Positions 24,761 through 38,464 of a stretch of 64,000 nucleotides of DNA are shown here, piece after piece. The notes beneath the pieces are model-generated. The model ran no database searches. It was not told where the DNA came from and saw nothing but the letters and a program-made list of their open reading frames with translations. Origin of the DNA: Campylorhamphus procurvoides (Eukaryota; Chordata; Aves; Passeriformes; Dendrocolaptidae); the NCBI GenBank assembly GCA_013396655.1, contig WBMV01000785.1:124001-188000 (forward strand), written 5' to 3'. The number at the start of each line of letters is the position of its first letter. The stretch's first letter is position 1. The position numbers and the translations under genes were made by a program.

Positions 24761-27559
24761 ATCAACAAGGATCCTGAATTCAGGTTGAGTTTGAGCAATC
24801 AATGCCTCGTGTGTCTTGTTGACACTTTCAGATACAGAATGCTTTGCTCTTTAACAACTAAAGAATTATCATAAAAATCTACATTTTACCATGCAGAAGA
24901 AGCTAATTTAGACCGAATCCAGAAGACTGCTTTGTGGTCAGAATGAGAGATTAATTTTGGGAAATAAGCAAAATAGTTCCCTTTTGAGAGATGAATGCAA
25001 AGAAAAGTTATTGCTTGTGGAATTCTGAAAGTTTATATTGTAATTGGTCTTCATGTATTTAGAATTTCCTTGATAAATTTTCTGCTGTTTTGGTCTAAGT
25101 ACATTCTTGTCCCAACACTGTAACAGAAAATCATATTTCGTTCACTTAAGAGTGTTAAATGGGAAGTGTTTTAAACACACAATTAAGTTCTACATAGAAT
25201 CTTATGTGACAATATAGGTAGCTTAGGATGAAGCTAATAATTTTGATAAATTCACACTTTTTTATTTATTTTGCATTATGACATAACATTTTCATGTTCT
25301 CACACTGAATCTAAATCAGATTTCTGGTGCGTTCAGGTCTGAGTTATTAATTAAGGTTTATTATTAAAACAAATTTTTATTAAAGTAGATCATAGCACAG
25401 TAAGACCTAGAATAAGGATAACTTGATGTGATTTATACATCTCCTGTTTTAAATTACTTTTTTTCTTCAGATTAACATGACAAAATTTTCTCTTACTTTT
25501 TTTTTTTCTGTGTAAGCTAAAACTTCACTTTTGCTTTTCAAGATTCTCACCATGGGACCATTTTGTGCTGCAATTTGGCAGAGGTTCTTTCTGAGTAGGA
25601 GGTTTGGACTTGTTTTCAGGATAACTGAGGTATTCTTTTTCTTTGTTTTTGGTAAATTTTGGCATTTTCCTAACCTTTTTGATGAGTACATAGAGACTTT
25701 CAAGAATAGCTTTTCTCATGGAAATGGAAAAATTCTGTTCTCTGCCATACATGGGAGTGTGAAGAGGAGAAAGTTATTTTCTTTGAAAAACAAAAAGTGA
25801 ACAAATGAATTTATAGAACTATCTGAAATTCATATCCCTGAAAAGTAGTTGGTTTTGCTTTTATGAATTTCTCAGATACTTATTTTTTTTCTAAAATATA
25901 TTCAATCATTCCTAGAAGACAATAAAACTCCCTAGTCACTGAGAGATTTGTGATAGCATAACCATGTATTAAAAACTGCATTGGGAGTACAGTACAGCAT
26001 TTCTGACATAATTTATTATTTTTAATGCATATACTAAGAAACCTCTCCAAAACAAGAAAGTATATTTGTAAAAATATATAGATGGTTTATCTACTCATTG
26101 GATTATCTTTTCCTTGTTAAATCAGAGGTTAGGTTCTTGGCTTCTATTCCATTCCATGACAACGTTATGCTAATATAGCCTTAGAGATTTCTTGTCTTTC
26201 AGTTGGCTCACATGAAAAATGCCTGTTCAGGAAACAAAAGTGACGAAAAGCATTTTGTAAACTGTATTGGAATATTTCTATGAAAAGTTAAGTTTATGAA
26301 AGATCAGTCTGTGATACAGTGAGTGAATCAAGAGAAAAGGTCCATTTCATCTGGACAACAGAATAAAAATATTACCTTTGGTGGTGGGGTCAATAAGAAA
26401 TAATATTTGCTCACACACAAATTCCCTCTCCAAGTAATTGCACTCTCCTTGAGCTTGTAGTGTTGGCATCATATGGGCGCTCATTCCTTAAAAGCTCGGA
26501 AAACTATAGAACTGCTTTAAGACCTTGTGAAGGGTGTTTTTTTTCTTTTTTTTAACAGCTTGATTTGCTGTCATAAGGAACAGAGATTATTCTTCTCTGC
26601 CTAAGACTTTTTAAATGGGATTCCAAAAATTCTAGTGGTACTTAAATGTTTCCAGTCATACGACAGCTTAGTGGAAGATGTCAGCAACTTTTTGTCAACA
26701 TGACTACTTAATTCTAAAGAAAAATGAAAATCACTGACTTAAAAGAGCCTATGAATTTTACAGTATTATCTTCTAAGGCTGTATTGTGATTTAGGCCAAA
26801 ATATATTGCTTAGTATTTTTCAAATACATATCATTGCCTTTTCCCTTTTCTGGGGTTATTTGTTCATGTAGTCACGAAAATAAGTACTATTATGGACCAA
26901 GGACTTCCCACTCTGGATTGATCGGATGTAAGAAAGGTTTTTTGTGAACTATGATGTATTCAAGGAATGTTGGCTACCAATACAGAATGTGTTCACCTTG
27001 GAGCTGAAGGTTTTCTGCAGAACGCATCAATAAAATGATCTTTTAATGGCCACCTGTTCCTTCACCCAGGTGTGCTGTACATGCATCCTGTTTCTCACAC
27101 ACCAGAATACTTTCAAGTATCAGGGTTCTTTATTGAAATTGTGGCCAACAATATTAAAGTATGATTTCAGGTAATTATAAATGGAAATAATATTTAGAAA
27201 ATACCTGCTTGAATAAAGGTCACACTGCTGTACAAAATCCATGTTTTTGTAGGAGATCGGTCAACTCCTTTGGTTTAATAAACCATTTGTTGGCAGATTT
27301 GTAAAGTGATATTGGTTTCGCAGGTCCTAGTAGTTTTCTGCCAAAGAAATAATTTCAGTGTTTCAGATTACAAGTGCTAAAATTCTCAGCCTTATCAAGT
27401 TTGCTTGAAATGCATCTACTGTACACACTTCATTTACACCAGGGTAATATCTCTCTCCTGCTCTGTCTTTTGCAGCTGGCCTCATCTGTGGTCAGTGACC
27501 AAGGATGTGTCTGAAGGACTGTGTCCTCTGACTGTTTCAGGGTAAAACCTGTTATTAGT
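24761..27559. other. Unique AT-rich non-coding sequence
   Basis: No gene or recognisable repeat was seen. Frames open on both strands at 25,467-25,800 lie over T/A-rich sequence and look like chance. Confidence 0.6.
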
Positions 27560-28292
27560 GCAGACTGGGTGATGAAGGGATTGAGAGCAGCCCTGTTAAG
27601 AAGGACTTGGGAGTGGTGAGGGATGAGGGGCTGGACGTGGCCTGGCAATGTGGGCTTGAAGCCCAGAAAGCCAATTGTGTCCTGGGCTGCATCAAAAGTA
27701 GTGTGGCCAGCAGGTCAAGGGAGGGGATTCCCCCCCTCTTCTTCTGTCTTGTGAGACCACCACCTAGAGTGCTGCATCCAGCCTTCAGCACACAAAGGAC
27801 ATGGACCTCTTGGAGTGGGTCCAGAAGAGGGCCACAAAGGGAATCAGAGAGCTGGAGTACCTCCTCTTGTAAGGAAAGGCTGAAAGAGTTGGAGTCACTC
27901 AGCTTGGAGAAGAGAAGGCTCCTGGGACACCTTATTGCAGCCTTTCAGTATTTAAAGGATGCCTATAAGAAAGATGAAGGTGGACTTTTTAGCAGAGCCT
28001 GTTGTGATAGGATAAGGCATAACTGTTTTAAACTAGAAGTGGGTAAATTCAGACTAGATAAAAGGAAGAAATTTTTCACAATGAAGATGGTAAAACACTG
28101 GACCACGTTGCCCAGAGAGGTGGTGGATGCCCCATCCCTGGAACCATTCAAGGTGAGGTTGGATGGGTCTCCAAGCAACCTGATATAATTGAAGGTGACC
28201 CTGTTCATTGCAAGCAAGTTGAACTAGATGGCCTTTAAAGGTCCCTTCCAACCTAAATTATTCTGTGATTTTATAAGACTATGATTCTATGA
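27560..28292 (+). mobile_element. CR1 LINE, 5'-truncated, with intact 3' end
   Basis: It starts within ORF2 (about 'gatgaagggattgagagcag') and runs through the ORF2 stop at 28,186-28,188 and a short 3' UTR. It ends in 'tggcctttaaaggtccctt', 'ccaacctaaattattctgtg' and 'atgattctatgaa'. The 5' truncation is typical of CR1, which inserts by target-primed reverse transcription and usually leaves no target-site duplication. It is the best preserved CR1 copy in the window, but its coding part has indels and the enzyme cannot be made. Confidence 0.93.
27607..28188 (+). pseudogene. CR1 ORF2 C-terminal relic (193 codons still open)
   Basis: The frame holds recognisable CR1 ORF2 C-terminal blocks: AQKANCVLGCIKSSVASRSR near residues 19-38, SLEKRRLLGHLIAAFQYLKD near 98-117, LFSRACCDRIRHNCFKLE near 127-144, and KHWTTLPREVVDAPSLEPFK near 164-183, ending in SNLI. 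This is the region after the reverse transcriptase domain. Between about residues 52 and 92 the reading is out of frame relative to CR1 ('RPPPRVLHP...TWTSWSGS'), and then the frame returns. At least one indel on each side therefore compensates and keeps the frame open by chance. There is no catalytic domain, so this is not a gene. Confidence 0.9.
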
Positions 28293-28799
28293 AATGTATT
28301 TGCTTGGGAAATAGCAAATTGATCTGGAACACTTTATGAAGCAGATTTTGACTTTAGACAACTGTTAAAATATTGTTTTAGTGAGCCTTTATTCTGAAGA
28401 AGTATTGGTTGAATTGAAAGCTGGTGTTCATGCGAAAACTTGAAGCAGATTGTGTTTCTGTTGTGCTCTTGAGTTTAGCATCGTAAGAAAAAAACCAAAA
28501 AAACCAAAAACTTTGGACCACTATGCCTCTCTTTGAGACTTTTGAGTCATTGCCAGCCCATTTTTGTTTAGAAAAGGAAAAGTTAAGCCTCTTGATGTGG
28601 TTTCTAATTTTTCTACTCAAGTACAGAGTCAGGTAAAGGGAAAGATTGAAAATTTTCCAGTAAAGTAGGGTGGCCTAATTAACCATCACTCCAGAACTAG
28701 GACATGAAAGCAATGCTAGAGAATGGTAGCTTTGAAGTGCATAGTATTTTCAAACATTCTCTTAGGATTCGTGGCAGAAAATTCCCCTGTGACAAGCAT

Positions 28800-29045
28800 G
28801 ATGAGCCATCACACGTATAAACGTTCGCTAGGCAGTGAGTGCCATCTCCATGCTCAGTAGAAGCAGTAGGACCAGAGGAAGTGAGTCATGACTCGCTTTC
28901 CAAGGATCAGCATGAAACAAACAGGCCAGCAAGTAGGGCTGACAGCTGCAGCTATTAGTGTCAGAGGCCCAGAAAAGTCATCTGGTTCCCAGGATGGCAC
29001 ATTGCTTGTGTTTTTCTTTCCGGTTTTGATGACTCACGTCTTGGT
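28800..29045. promoter_or_regulatory. Candidate regulatory block with AP-1-type sites
   Basis: A 12-bp perfect palindrome GAGTCATGACTC lies at 28,883-28,894 and carries two overlapping AP-1-like half designs (TGAGTCA at 28,882-28,888, TGACTC beginning 28,889). Another TGACTCA lies at 29,030-29,036, followed by a CACGTC. The block keeps more CpGs than its surroundings (for example at about 28,816, 28,825, 28,831). Motif matches alone do not prove function. Confidence 0.25.
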
Positions 29046-30538
29046 CTTCTAATGCTTACAGAGTATTTGATAGAGCCTAGCCACAAAACAAATGTTTCAA
29101 AGCAGCTGGAAAAGTGAAGATATGTCCTAGATTTAATTTTGCTGACACGATTACTTGGTAAGGAAAGCAAAGTTAGCCAAAGATACACCTAATCATACAG
29201 ACACTGAACAAAGTCCTGTCCTCTGGCAAAACCACAGCATACCTAAGAGTAAACAACCCTCCTGAACGTCTGCTTGCTACATAGTGTTGTAGCCTGTTAG
29301 ACCTGTACGAAATGTTGAACTTAGTACCATACACAATCCTAAGATTTCAATATTTTGTTACCTACCAAAGAAGGATGAAGGCATGAATTCGAGCTTTTTG
29401 TCTCTTAAGCAAGTTGCTTGAAAATAGTTTTGGTCCTGTTGAAATTATTATAATCATTATCATTGTTATTCATTGATATTATTACCTTGTCATCCTAACT
29501 AGTACATTTGCAATCTTTTGAAGGAAAAAATTAAAATATTAGATGTTTGGGCCTGTAGAAATTAATTTTTTTACTTTGATCAGAATAATATCTTTTTTTT
29601 TCTTCTTGGATCTACTTCTTATACTAATTTCCTCTGATTAGAAAACAAAATTGATCCAGCTCCCAGTACAGTGGGATATGCTGGCAGTGTGATTATTCAG
29701 GGTTACCACTGGCTTGACACCCAGCAAGCAGGGGACTTTCCTGCCTTCACAGAAAAGAAGAGGGAAGACGAACTTGTGTTGGGGCAGGGGAGTGTCGTGC
29801 TCTGGAGGGAGTCAAAGTAAGAGAGCCATGGAGACTCCTTCGGTTGAGTTGTTTGACAAGAAAATACTTCATACTGGGGTTTGGTCAGAGATGTGGTTCC
29901 CACTGGGCACCACAAAGGGCTGAAGTTTCTTCATTGTGCTAATGGGGCTGATTCTGGAGATGTACTTAAGACTCATGGTTGTCTTAATTTCTAATCAAAT
30001 AGTCAAACTTTTAACATAAATAATATGTGATGTCTTAGTATGGAACTCTGTTATTCAAAGCGTATAAGCCCTTTGGAAGCCTCAGCTATGGCTTTGGTGG
30101 CTGTATCTCTTTTCACTGGGACCACAACAATCCTAGTTCACTGGCAGTCCCTGAAGTGGACTGAGATCCCACAGTGCTTGCAGGGGCAGCATACAGGTAA
30201 TTTGTTGACTTTAGCCAGCAGTTCTAATAATCAGGGTTCATTCTGTAAATAAAGTTATAATTAAAACTTCTGAGTGCTCCTATCAACCATGTATCTCAGG
30301 AAATGTTTGGGATTGAAACACCTGGGATGTTTGATTTGGATTTTTTTATCCAAATGAATGGATCCATTGAGTTGGTATTCATTTTCAAGTCTTCATATGT
30401 CCTTTGATTGTAATGGCCCAGAAACAATGGCTTTAGTTACAGACATACAAAACTGGCATCTTAGTGCCATCATAGCATAGATAAGAGTAAAGCACACAAA
30501 AATATAGCATTTTTTTCAAAGGTGTTATTAACTGAATG

Positions 30539-30565
30539 GGTAGGGACACCTTCCACTAGGGCAAG
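30539..30565 (-). mobile_element. Possible CR1 scrap (minus strand)
   Basis: The run 'agggacaccttccactag' is identical to a segment often seen just inside the 3' end of avian CR1 copies when read on the reverse strand. Only about 25 bases match and the flanks do not, so it may be coincidence. Confidence 0.25.
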
Positions 30566-33059
30566 GAACCTTCCGCTAGAAGGCTATTATAATGTGATCA
30601 ACTCTTCACACTGAAACACTGTATTGTGACCAGCTGTCACTGTTCTTAAGTCTTCTCTAGCTGCATATCATGACTGCTAAAGTGACATGATGACCTGATG
30701 GAGCTGTATTCTGCGTAGCTACTCCAAATCTAACTCTATTCACATATCCATAATTGTGTGAGACAAGTGTTCATGACAGAGAGCAGATAATAGGGATGGA
30801 GGCAGGAAAAAAAAAGATATCCAAGGAAGGCTTGTAAACTGCAGTAAAACAGGAGGCAAAAGGAAAAGTGCTCATGAAAAGTACAATCAATAAAAATAAG
30901 TAGGCAATATTCCCTTCCTTTCTACCTGAGGAGACCTCTTCTTCCTAGTAAGTGTCGCTTTCCTACATATTCTGGCTCTGCACAGTGGAAGCTTTAGTCT
31001 TTTCTGTCCATTGAACTTGAATCTGTGGGATGTAGGACTAAGTGGTGGCCATCACATATGGACTAAGTGGTCCTGAGGTAGGAACAGGACTTACATTCAA
31101 TATTTGTTCTTCTATTTATGACATGTGGCAAGTTAAAAAAGTACACCTTCTTACAATTATTTTACAATAAATTAAATTTGAGTAAAATGAAACCTGATGA
31201 AGCAGCTATTAACTTCTAAGAAGAGTTATCTTTGTGGGTTTCAGATAAGAATAATAACTCCATCTAGTCATTTCATACAGAGTAGATAGTGCAGCATCCT
31301 TTACCAGGGAAAAGAATCCCATCACCAACCCCAAACCCACAAAGAAACAGAAAAAAGGAAAGCCTTTAAAAGAAGTGTTCTATTTAGTATGGACATAGTT
31401 TTTTATCTTTAAAACCTTTTCACTATCTTGAATGTTTATTGATTGAACAAAGGAAAATTTGATGAGTGTTTTCTTAATTTAGTGAGATGGGTAAGTAACA
31501 TGGCTGTTTGTTTCCTCAATCTGTCTTCAATAAGGGGCCAAAGTGGGCTTGCTTTCAGCTGAGGGAAAATATTTGCACAACAAATGAGTGGACAGCCACT
31601 GTGTGCAATACCAACAGTCAGCCATCTGGATTTAGCATCAAGTGCCCAAAGAAAGAACAGAAAAGCTCTTTGTCCTACATAAATGTCCAGAGCAAGTTTT
31701 AATCCAGATCCTCGGTCAGATGTCGCTTTGGATGCCACTGAAATCTTACCTTCTGTTGTTAGTGTTGTGTGCTTCTGGATTTGCAATGATCCTGACATTC
31801 AGTTCCTGTGGTTGGAGTGTTTGTTTTCTCTTCATTTGTCAAATCAATAATGCCAGAAGAAATACTAGCCTTCAGTGACCTACAGACATCTTTATATCTT
31901 TCCTGTCAAGCCATACAGAATCTCAGAGTACAAAGAACCCTCTTTTCAGTCCTATGCCTTTGCCAGAGTATTTCTGTTTTCTGGGAGGGACAAGCAAGAT
32001 ATTCAAGGAGAAACTGCCAGATAAGACAAGATGTCACTTAACACAGATCTTACTGATTCAATTAGGAGGAAGGATTTCTTTTGTGTCAGGTGGAGCTGCT
32101 GCTTCGAAACCAAAAGTTTTAGTCTAATATCATCAGGAGCTTCTGCTCAGGATGCATCCACTGAGAAACCAAGTGAAGACAGTCCACTAAATCATTAATG
32201 CTGCTGGACTGTCTGGCCATCATTCCACAGGCACTGATGGGCCAATGGTACAATAAATTTCCAGGACTGTAACAGACATTCCTTACTAGGACCACAACCC
32301 AAAAGTTTTTTTTTTTTCTAATAATATATTTCCGGAAATAGCTGAACTGTTATTTTTATCTTTTTTTTTAATGCCTCTAAAATTATGCAAACCCCATATG
32401 ACTCATTTCTATGAGCCTTAAAGTCTAATTGCTGTCTTTTTCCAAATACAGTTTACTGAAATTACTATTATAACTACAGAGCACATATAGTGCCTGTTCC
32501 TTTAGAGGGTGTACATACTTTTATTACTTATTTATTTCTTCTTTCCTTCTCAGAGACACAATACAACATAAGGCAGAGAAACAGTGTTTAAGAGTCAAGT
32601 TTTATGCAAAACCTTGCATTGCTTAAGCAGAGAACAAACATTGGTATGTATTCTGCACATCTGTGTTCAAATCTATTTTCACACCTTAGATCAAGCTGTA
32701 CGTACAAGATGTTACATGTATAGATATATGTGCTTACATATTTATTGTTACTGTTTTACTTTCCAAACTGATAATTTCCCCAGAATGTTAACTGATAACA
32801 TTCTTGCTACTGGAACCCTGAGATAACCTTGAAATTTAATGGATTTTACATTGCTCTCATGTATCCAGCCACAGAATGCAAGAGATATGTGACTGTGCTT
32901 TCCAAGCTCTGTGGCAAAAATATTAGATCTTAGAATAATCATAAACATAAAGTTAATAATTTTCATGCTCATGTGCAGCTTGAAATCTGACTGCTTTTCT
33001 GGAGCAGGTATATAGCTATACAAAAAGAAATATTTTTTCAAGGGCTGGGGTTAAATTTT

Positions 33060-33430
33060 TGTCTTTGAAACATATTGCATGAAAATGATTATTTCCATGT
33101 TATGTAATATATCTCACATCTCTCTGGCACAGTGTCAATGCATATGCCTCCTTAAAAAGCCCATTAATCTGGACATCTCTTGGAAATGGCTTTCCTGAAT
33201 TATTTACATAGCTGAAAAGTTAATTTCCCTTTTTTTTAGATCAGCACCTGCATTGTCAGTGTTTGTAAATGTAATTCACGGCTTGCAATTTCAATTGCGT
33301 TTTCTGTAGCTAATTACTTGGTAGTACAGTGAAAAGTGTGTGGTTTATGTAATGATGATATTCTGTAAATGAATCCTAAAATGGAAACTGCAGCCCATCT
33401 TTAGGAAGGCATCACATACTGCCGTTGAAG
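33060..33430. other. Candidate conserved non-coding element
   Basis: Non-repetitive, AT-rich but complex sequence with several homeodomain-like TAAT cores (for example 'gctaattacttgg' at about 33,309) and CpGs retained at about 33,280, 33,298 and 33,423. It has no reading frame and no repeat landmarks. The call rests on the texture of the sequence only. Confidence 0.2.
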
Positions 33431-36400
33431 GAAGAAAAAAAGGTTTTCATGACAGCTTTGTGCTACAAATTTATTTTATCTCAGTTACCTGAGATTTCTT
33501 TGCCATTCTGTTTCCATCTATGAATTGCAGAACAATCCAGTTTTCATACACATATAATAGAATTAATTTAATAATCCAGCTCTATACATATGAAATATCA
33601 TTTGATCTTTCATTGCAGTACTGTTTCCAATAGCAGGTAGTCAGTGAACTATATGAAATAGAAAGACTGTGACATATTGCTTTACACAGTGATTTCTCGG
33701 AAAGATCAAACATGCCAGATGTTAAACAAATATTCACTGAACTATTTCCTTTTTGAGAACACTTAAAAGATTATGCTGCAAAAATAATTTACATTTCCTG
33801 TAATGTAACTTGCAATGTATAAACTAAGTGCTAAACACTTACTTTGAGCTGAACACCCAGAAGCAAAACTTCATTGCATTATGTTTTCGGGTCAGACAAG
33901 GATGAAAGAAGAAGGAAAGCATGCTCCTGGAAATAATATTCAATACTGAGCAGGTCCCATCTTGTAGCTTTCTTCCCTCAGCCTAACTTAGAAACACTTG
34001 AGGCAAGTGAGCCAACGGAGGATTGCCTGTGTTTGTTCTTTGGAATCACTGCAATGTGGCTTGCTACTCTGCAACAGTAATATACTGTCCTTCCTGACTT
34101 TCTCCTGGGCTTAGACATTTTGTGGAAGGATGGGTTCTCCACCATGAGCACTGAGTTGTATAAACATCACAAAGCAATGTATGACATGTTACTTTTGGAA
34201 ATTACTATCTATAATAAATAAATGAAAGTAATTTTTTGTTCTATATGCATTATCTTGTTCTGTATTCATATTAGTGAAGTCAACAATGTCAAACACTGCA
34301 GGTTCAGTGATGCTTTGGAATTACTGATGCCTAAGTACATAAATTTCTCAGATGTGCATTTCCTTAAATTCTGTCACAATGTGTCTTATTTGGAGGTTGA
34401 CTATATGGTTGCTTGACAATAAAAAGAAACAAAGGCAAAGAAACACACATTTAGTGTGTCAGAATACATGGGATTTTTTCACTGTGACCTAGTTATTTTA
34501 GAAAAACTGCAGCATGAATTGTACTGTTTATTTTCTAATTGTTTCTGGCTCCCATTCACTTGTATGATCACAATGAATAAATTACTTGTTCTAGGAAGAT
34601 GCTAACACACCCTTCCCCTCCCAAATTCCCCAAATCCAATATATACATGAAGAAATTGAAAAAATGTTTTAAAAACACAGAGATAGGAATTTCAGACTGT
34701 TGAAAATTAAACAGTTTAAAATATTACCAAAAAATGTCTACAGTGTTTCCAAACACTTCAAAGGAAATATATGTCCATGAGAACTCAGGGGATGCCTTTT
34801 TTCTCCTTGTGTCCCCTCTAAGTTAGGCACAGACAATATGGAGAGGGGAGATATAGAAACTGAAGCAAGCAGAGACTGGTAAAGTTTTAGCAGTATATTG
34901 ATGCCTGGGTAGTAGCTGGTCAAGAAGTCTGGGCCTATGAATTACAAGATGAAATGTAGGAATGGAATTATGTGGGTCCTGTAACCTGGAAATGACTGGG
35001 CGAACACACCTGGGAGCACAGTAAGTAAGTGGGAGAAAAAGAGGACAAAATAAACGAAAGTCAGAATTGAGTTGCAGAAGAAGAAAAAGGAAAGAAGTGC
35101 AGACCAACCCCTCCACTCAGTGTTTCTTAGTGATTTACTTCTCTTCTGCATGTCTGGTGTTGTGACACCAGCTCCGAGCTGCCTCAGGCTCCCCATTTTA
35201 CACAGGTTGGAGGAAAAATGGGGACTTACATTTTCTCTCCTCAAGTTACGTGCCTAATTTATAGTCTTTTTAGTGTCAAGAGTAATACCTAAATCTCATC
35301 TGAGCCTTAGAACCTGCATATAAACGTTACTCAGCAACTTTTTGGCAGAGGCAGGGATAGAAACCCATTATCCTGGGGAACACATAACTCCCTCAGTCAC
35401 AGGACCTTATTTTGCTGATCTCAACACTTCTGGCTCCTTTCCCTATGCCTCCTCTTGTTGAGGAAAAATGATGCAGAGGGCTCTGCAAACTTCCTACCAC
35501 CTTCCTTTCTCCCTACTCACTTGTAAACACTATAATATACAAGCATTAGCTTAACTGCTTTTGGGTGCATTTCTTCCAAAAAAAATTAAATTTGGATTTA
35601 AGTAATTCATTCTAAATCAAAGTAACCAGAAAAAATATTTTTTCTCAGATTTCAAAAATTCATTAGCATCTTCAGTTGCTTATTTATTTTGAACAACACT
35701 GGAAATATTATCCAATGAAGACAGCAGTGATGGAATTTTTAGGCCTATTTTCCTGACTTTACCTGTAAATTTTTTGTATAACTGGGATTTTAGCAGATGT
35801 AATCTAAAAGTAACTCTAGCTTGGCAAGAGTTACATGCTGCTTGTGTCACAATTTCATGTTGTCAGTGTGTGTTTCACCTACATAGAAGTGATCTATCTG
35901 CCTTGCTAGTGTCTTAAAAAAACTTACTTAATCCTAACACTGCGTCACTTATACTGATGGAATGATAACTGTGTTTGTATACTTTTAAGGAGGGATTTAT
36001 TTTGTAAGGAAGCATACACGCTGAAGGGCAATAATCCAGCAGGCAGTTGTCAGATTTGCGTGCTGGTTGTGATCTTTTCTAAATCATGCTCTTCCTAGGA
36101 AGCTTACCACATTTGCCACAGTTTCCTTGGAATCAGACCACACGCACTCTGAATTGACACAAGAAGATTATTTGAGAAGGTCTGTTGTAGCTGTCACAGG
36201 CAACAAAAATAAGTTCTTCAAACAGAAAGCCTGTTCTTTTCAGGAGTTTTTGCTAAACAGATGTGGCTTCAACCACAGTTTGAATTTGCACTTCACCTTC
36301 AAAGCTCAGGAACTTTCAAAAGAGTTTTCCCATGCACTCCTCGCCAGTTACGTTTCATGGTTGCCCTTGTAAAGATAAACAGTTTCTCTTGGTATTTTAA

Positions 36401-38464
36401 TGACATTCATCAGAAGAGAGTGGGACTGAGGACCCTGCTAAATCTCACTGATTTCTCTACCATGAAGGCAATGCTGTATGCAGTAGACTCACCATGACAC
36501 AGGTGACATAGCATACATATGGAGACTGTTCCCAGCTCAGCTTCCAGTCCTTGGGCTGATCCTTGGCACCTGATTTGCATAGAACTGGTTCTCTGGTTTT
36601 ACACCTGCAAAAAGGTGGTAAAAATCCTGACTTCTATTATGCATATTGTTATTTCTAATACTGTTGTTTGATATCATATCCATGCTTGGCTATTGGTGTC
36701 TATTCCAACATGTGGAAGCTTTGGTGTGTTCTTAAATGAAGAGCATCAGCTGTTGTGATTGAGGTCTTTGGGATGTCATATGTACTTATGGTAAGAACAC
36801 CAGGAGGCAATAAGATTTTGCATGTGTTTGGTGTCCTTGTATGGGTGGGTACCAGTTGATCATGTCCTGACTCAGGGCAGTCTTGTGGTGTAAGAGGACA
36901 CTATCTCAAGGTGTCATTTTCTTTGTCAAGGTATACTATGGGGAAAAGATGAGGGAAGATAGCAGTAACTTTTTAACTTGTATTCTATGAACTTGGGTTT
37001 GGTGAAAAGGCTGAGATTTGGAGAGAAGCCCCAAAATGCTGGTACAATCCTTAAAATCGATCTAATATTGAATCTAAATATTTGTTTCCATTTAAAAGTA
37101 GAATTTCACCCGCTGAAGCATGAGCAAAAGAACCCTCAAAATCAAGCAACAACCTTGATTATGTAAAAATACTAGTCATACAAAATTTCTTTCAGTATTT
37201 TTCTGCAGATGCCTACATCCCTAATCCTACAAACCATCCTCCCCTGGTGAGGCTTATCAGGTGTTAATAGTGAAAAATAGCCAAATCCTAAGTGTGAAAT
37301 TATATGTATTACATCTACCAATGTGCAGTTCAGATATATATGCAAACAAGTAACTGGTCTCAGAAAAATGCTCTTTGTGAACTGTGTAGCTTTAATTCTG
37401 TGGGCTTGGTTTTTCTTTTAATGGCATCCCTTCCATGCTATTTACATTCCTTTAAGAATATTTTTATTACCCAGAGTTGTTTTCTTTATAAGGCATTATC
37501 TTTTCCTTTAAAAAAATCTAAACAAAACAGTAAAGCAAATATTCTGTTTATCATAAAGTTTTTAAAGCAACTTGGAAAATACTAGTAGGATATTGTACTG
37601 TTTCCACACATGCCCCCTTCTCATTTTCCTGCAGCATATTGGAGATTTGTGTCAGAGTCTGTGTCTTTGGCTGACCTTCAGGAAAACTCCATTAATATGT
37701 TCTGGTAAGGAAAGTTGAAATATATCTATGAGATGAATGAAGTGGTAGGGAGGCAAACCTCTGAAAACTTAGGGAGAACAGAAGTCAAAGAGAGTTGTTC
37801 TAGCTGAGACTGTAAGACATCCTCTAACAGTCTTGATGTTTGAATTATACAAATATATCATAAAGAATTGCACATGTCCTGGTTATTTTCATTATTTTAA
37901 ATGAGTGCTTTATATACCAGAGAGTAATCACCCATGTCCCACCATGTAGATATTAATGACTTTTTAAATGCATCTTCTATTTGCAAAGGTTTTGAATGCA
38001 CAGTGTGTTCTTAAGTGTTCAATTAAAGAGCTTGCCTGCAAATCAGTAACAAAACAAAGACAAAAAACACAATTGCACTTCTGTGAAAGTATGCTGTTGC
38101 CAGCAATAAATGTGTAAAAAGCCATTAAAATGGTTAAGAAACCAAATAAGAACTCAAGATTGACTTTTTTCACTGGCTTTACATACAGTTTCAACAAAAT
38201 CAATGCCTACATCACACATGCTACAATTAGGCTTCCAAGAGTGTTTGATTACAAAATAGGTGAAAAAACCTGTAAATTTCAGTGCACTGTTTTGAGTGTG
38301 TATTTTCAATTTCTTTTCTTGGAAAAGTGAAACTTGTATAGCTTATGATTGAATTGTGTCTAAATTATCTTAACTCTTTATCCTTGATTGCACAAAAATT
38401 CTGGTATCCACCACTTTTTTTATCTCCAAATATGCCTTTTTGGGTTTTTTGCGTGTTGCCTTCT

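Larger units (their letters stand above)
28293..38464. other. Unique AT-rich non-coding sequence, ~10 kb
   Basis: The largest repeat-poor stretch of the window. I saw no gene. It includes an A/C-rich simple stretch at about 28,489-28,510, an AP-1 motif cluster near 28,880-29,036, a tiny possible CR1 scrap at 30,539-30,565 and a candidate conserved block at 33,060-33,430, all listed separately. Open frames of 60-120 codons have no recognisable content. The last four bases (38,461-38,464) are the probable target-site copy of the next element. Confidence 0.55.
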
